A stretch of 62,074 nt of DNA from Acidobacteriota bacterium (GTDB taxonomy: Bacteria > Acidobacteriota > Terriglobia > Acidiferrales > UBA7541). Positions 59,865 through 62,074 of this stretch are shown piece after piece. A program made the translations under genes and the position numbers. The notes below the pieces were generated by a model. The model had not been told where the DNA came from. It ran no database searches and was given only the letters and a program-made list of their open reading frames with translations. The stretch spans positions 1-62,074 of the forward strand of contig JAJPIE010000020.1 in NCBI GenBank assembly GCA_021324935.1, given 5' to 3'. Within the stretch, counting starts at the first letter, position 1, and the number at the start of each line of letters is the position of its first letter.

Positions 59865-61694
59865 TTACAGAATCTCAAGAATCTCTTCATAGCGCTTGAA
59901 GGGCGGAATCAAATATGTCCCGGCAATTTCCGTCCGCGCCCAAGCGAGCATCTCGCGCGCCACCTCGAATCCTCGATCGCGCGCCGAAGCGCCCGACGCC
60001 TCCATCGACTTCAGCAGCGGCTCGGGAATCACGATGCCGGGCACTTCGTTGTTCAGCCGCAGCGCCTGCTTGTAACTGTTCAGCGGCCAAATGCCAATCA
60101 TCACCGGAATCGGCGGCTTGCCCCCGAATTTCTTCAGGAACGCGTGCCAGTGCGACGGGTCGAAGAGTGGCTGGGTCATGGCGAAATGCGCGCCTGCCTC
60201 GATCTTCGCGTGAAAGCGCGCGATTTCCGAATCAAGATCGTCGGCCACAGGATTCAGCGCCACGCCGATGGTGAAATTCGTCTGGCCCCCCAGCGTTTTC
60301 CCCGCCCAGTCCGTTCCCTGATTCAACCGGTGCAGGATTTTCACCAGTCCTACGGAATCGACTTCGTAAACGCCGCTGGTTTCCGGATAATCGCCCACCG
60401 ACGGCGGATCGCCGGTAATGGCCAGAACGTTGCGCACTCCTCCAACGGTCCACGCGCCGAGAAGCATCGCCTGCAAACCGATTATGTTTTGGTCGCGTGT
60501 CGTCAGGTGAGGCACGGTCTCCGCTCCGCGGGCTTCCAGCGCGCCCGCAACGATCAGCGCATCCATGCCGACCCGCGCCATCGCCCCGCTGTTGATGTCG
60601 ATCGCGTGAACCTTTTTTGAACCCATCACGCGGTCCACCTGCTCGTAGATCCGGTCGAGTGCGATGCCCTTCGGCGGATCGATCTCCACGCAAATCGTGA
60701 ATTCCTTGTTTTGCAGCCGCTTCCAGAATTTGCTTTCCGGTTCGCGCTCCTGAATGGGAGCGGCGGCCTGTGCCGTGGCCACCACTGCAACCCCCCCCTG
60801 CGTTTTGGCCGGGCGCAACGACTTTACGGCTTCGGCCATGGCCCTGATATGCGCCGGCGTCGTCCCGCAGCACCCGCCGAGAATACGCACCCCGATTGCC
60901 GCGGCCTCGCGCGCGAATTCCGCGAAATACTGCGGAGAGGATTTCGGATACACGATGCGATCGCCTTCGCGTTTGGGAAATCCCGCGTTCGGCATACCGC
61001 TCACGCAGATATCCTGCGCCGCGGCCAACTCCTGCAAAATCGGCAGCAGCGATTGTGGGCCAAGCGTGCAGTTCGAGCCGATTGCCTGCACATTCTTCTC
61101 TTTCAAAAGCGAAGCCGCCAGGAACGGCCGCACGTCGCCAAACGTCGTGCCTTCTTCGGAGTACGTCAATTGCGCGACGACCGGCAAGCTGGAGAACGAA
61201 CGAATCGCGTCAATCGCCAGCAGAATTTCCTCGATGTAGGAAAACGTCTCCAGAATAAACAGGTCTACCCCGCGCTCTTCGAGCGCCAGAGCCTGTTCCT
61301 TGAAAATCGCCAGAATCTGGTCTGGCTCCGGATGCCGCGCCTGCACGCCGATGCCCAGCGGACCGATGGAACCCGCGATCAGCACTTCGCGCGAGGCCGC
61401 TTCGCGGGCCTCGCGCGCGATTTTCACCCCGCGGCTATTGAGGCGCTGCACTTCGTCCCCAAGGCCCAGCGGGGCAAGCTTGAACCGGTTCGCCCCGAAC
61501 GTGTTCGTCTCGATGATCTGCGCCCCGGCTTCGATGTAGGCCTGGTGCACGCGAAACACCGCCTCGGGCTCCGTCGCGTTCAGTTCATCAAAGCAGCGCA
61601 CCGTCCCCACGGTTTCATGGAGCATGGAGCCCATGGCGCCGTCCGCGACGAGAATGGAATTCTTCAGCCTTTCGTTGAACTCCTGGATTTTCAC
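59865..61694 (-). CDS. Homocysteine S-methyltransferase / MTHFR fusion
   Basis: Bifunctional enzyme, 609 residues, of the YitJ type. N-terminal domain (1-about 290): zinc-binding Cys in GSNCTLGPQ and the pair in LGGCCGTTPAHI; it transfers a methyl to homocysteine to give methionine. C-terminal domain (about 330-609): FTICVEIDPPKGIALDRIY is the start of 5,10-methylenetetrahydrofolate reductase, with NVLAITGDPPSVGDYPETSG and HFAMTQPLFDPSHWHAFLKK. This reductase makes the methyl folate that a methionine synthase would use. It is followed on the same strand by a CBS-domain gene. Suggests SAM/methionine supply, useful to the lipid methyltransferases nearby. Confidence 0.95.
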   Translation of the reverse strand: MKIQEFNERLKNSILVADGAMGSMLHETVGTVRCFDELNATEPEAVFRVHQAYIEAGAQIIETNTFGANRFKLAPLGLGDEVQRLNSRGVKIAREAREAASREVLIAGSIGPLGIGVQARHPEPDQILAIFKEQALALEERGVDLFILETFSYIEEILLAIDAIRSFSSLPVVAQLTYSEEGTTFGDVRPFLAASLLKEKNVQAIGSNCTLGPQSLLPILQELAAAQDICVSGMPNAGFPKREGDRIVYPKSSPQYFAEFAREAAAIGVRILGGCCGTTPAHIRAMAEAVKSLRPAKTQGGVAVVATAQAAAPIQEREPESKFWKRLQNKEFTICVEIDPPKGIALDRIYEQVDRVMGSKKVHAIDINSGAMARVGMDALIVAGALEARGAETVPHLTTRDQNIIGLQAMLLGAWTVGGVRNVLAITGDPPSVGDYPETSGVYEVDSVGLVKILHRLNQGTDWAGKTLGGQTNFTIGVALNPVADDLDSEIARFHAKIEAGAHFAMTQPLFDPSHWHAFLKKFGGKPPIPVMIGIWPLNSYKQALRLNNEVPGIVIPEPLLKSMEASGASARDRGFEVAREMLAWARTEIAGTYLIPPFKRYEEILEIL

Positions 61695-61731
61695 GATGTG
61701 TTGTCCTGTGTTTGGCGCCGCGGGAGAGCGA

Positions 61732-62073
61732 TCAGCGCTTTTGTTCCATCAATCCGGCGACCGTGCTCATCAAATCGTACTTGGTGAGAATTTCGAACTT
61801 CGTTTCATCCAGCTCGACGAAGACCGCGGGATTTTCGTGGCTGAGAATGTAAGTAACGCGCTCGACTGGCGATGATCCCGGAATTTTCGGCAGCGGTTTG
61901 CTCATCACTTCCCGCACCACGAGCTTGCGAAGATCCTTGCCCTGCAACGCCAGCGTCAGAATCTGATCCTCATAAACCGTGCCGATCGGCAGATTTTCCT
62001 CGAACACCGGTATCTGGGAAATATCCTGTTCCTGCATCGTCTTCAGCGCGTGAAAAACGGTCTGGTACGGCCG
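61732..62073 (-). CDS. CBS-domain protein, C-terminal part (partial)
   Basis: The frame is open to the right edge and must start outside. The visible 113 residues hold two CBS-like units: TVFHALKTMQEQDISQIPVF and IGTVYEDQILTLAL, then REVMSKPLPKIPGSSPVERV, TYILSHENPAVFVELDETK and EILTKYDLMSTVAG. The last looks like the C-terminal regulatory half of a cystathionine beta-synthase-type protein, or a stand-alone CBS-pair protein. CBS pairs bind SAM or adenine nucleotides. Next to a homocysteine methyltransferase, cystathionine beta-synthase is a likely full identity. The upstream PLP domain is not in the window. Confidence 0.75.
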   Translation of the reverse strand, partial: RPYQTVFHALKTMQEQDISQIPVFEENLPIGTVYEDQILTLALQGKDLRKLVVREVMSKPLPKIPGSSPVERVTYILSHENPAVFVELDETKFEILTKYDLMSTVAGLMEQKR

Positions 62074-62074
62074 C

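Noticed and set aside
1..62074. CRISPR array, transposase, integrase or attachment site
   Set aside because: No regular spacer-repeat array, no mobile-element gene and no tRNA-flanked direct repeat was recognised in a manual read.

Overview
The window looks like a chromosomal segment of a GC-rich diderm bacterium, most likely an acidobacterium. An LPS-assembly protein (LptD) shows an outer membrane. The mix of DUF1015, a homocysteine methyltransferase/MTHFR fusion, secreted PQQ-type dehydrogenase, GGDEF/HD-GYP sensor, PilZ and many small exported proteins without named families fits Acidobacteriota. The taxonomic call is an inference from gene content, not a measured phylogeny. No rRNA, tRNA, CRISPR array, transposase or phage gene was seen.

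Layout. 0.3-5.1 kb: zinc-type cation efflux, a secreted protein, a mini zinc-ribbon protein, a STAS anti-sigma antagonist, DUF1015 and a phosphoglycolate-phosphatase-like HAD enzyme. 5.2-30 kb: a large surface-glycan region with three GT4 glycosyltransferases, asparagine synthase, a NodU-type carbamoyltransferase, an arginase-family enzyme, a WecA/MraY-like initiating transferase, UDP-glucose dehydrogenase plus UDP-glucuronate decarboxylase (UDP-xylose route), a second nucleotide-sugar dehydrogenase with a GalE-like epimerase (UDP-uronate route), a CpsB-like phosphatase, then lptD and an amidase. No Wzx/Wzy, ABC exporter or BY-kinase lies inside the window, so export must use genes elsewhere.

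30-35 kb: a three-gene overlapping operon for phospholipid head-group chemistry (CDP-alcohol phosphatidyltransferase, HAD-IB phosphatase, PAP2), then CcdA, TlpA/ResA, a frataxin-like protein and a free-standing DsbD alpha domain, which together look like a split thiol-redox relay with an iron-binding partner. 35-48 kb: gltX, a decayed amidohydrolase, a cytochrome c-PQQ dehydrogenase fusion, a c-di-GMP sensor with both synthesis and hydrolysis domains, a lipoprotein, and an XRE regulator facing a three-gene membrane operon. 48.6-50.4 kb is gene-poor. 50-53 kb: OsmC, FabH and small exported proteins.

53.5-59.8 kb is the most notable block: two divergent operons (flavoprotein / DUF1365 / cyclopropane synthase, and DUF1475 / DUF2062 / DUF1295 / second cyclopropane-synthase-like methyltransferase) that share a palindrome-bearing intergenic region and probably build a modified membrane fatty acid. 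The right edge holds a homocysteine methyltransferase/MTHFR and the tail of a CBS-domain protein.

Four genes appear broken: an osmC with a single in-frame TAG, an amidohydrolase with a lost N-terminus and a frameshift in an A5 run, a DUF2071 gene missing its middle, and a small membrane gene with a one-base frameshift. They could be true decay or, for the single-base cases, assembly errors.
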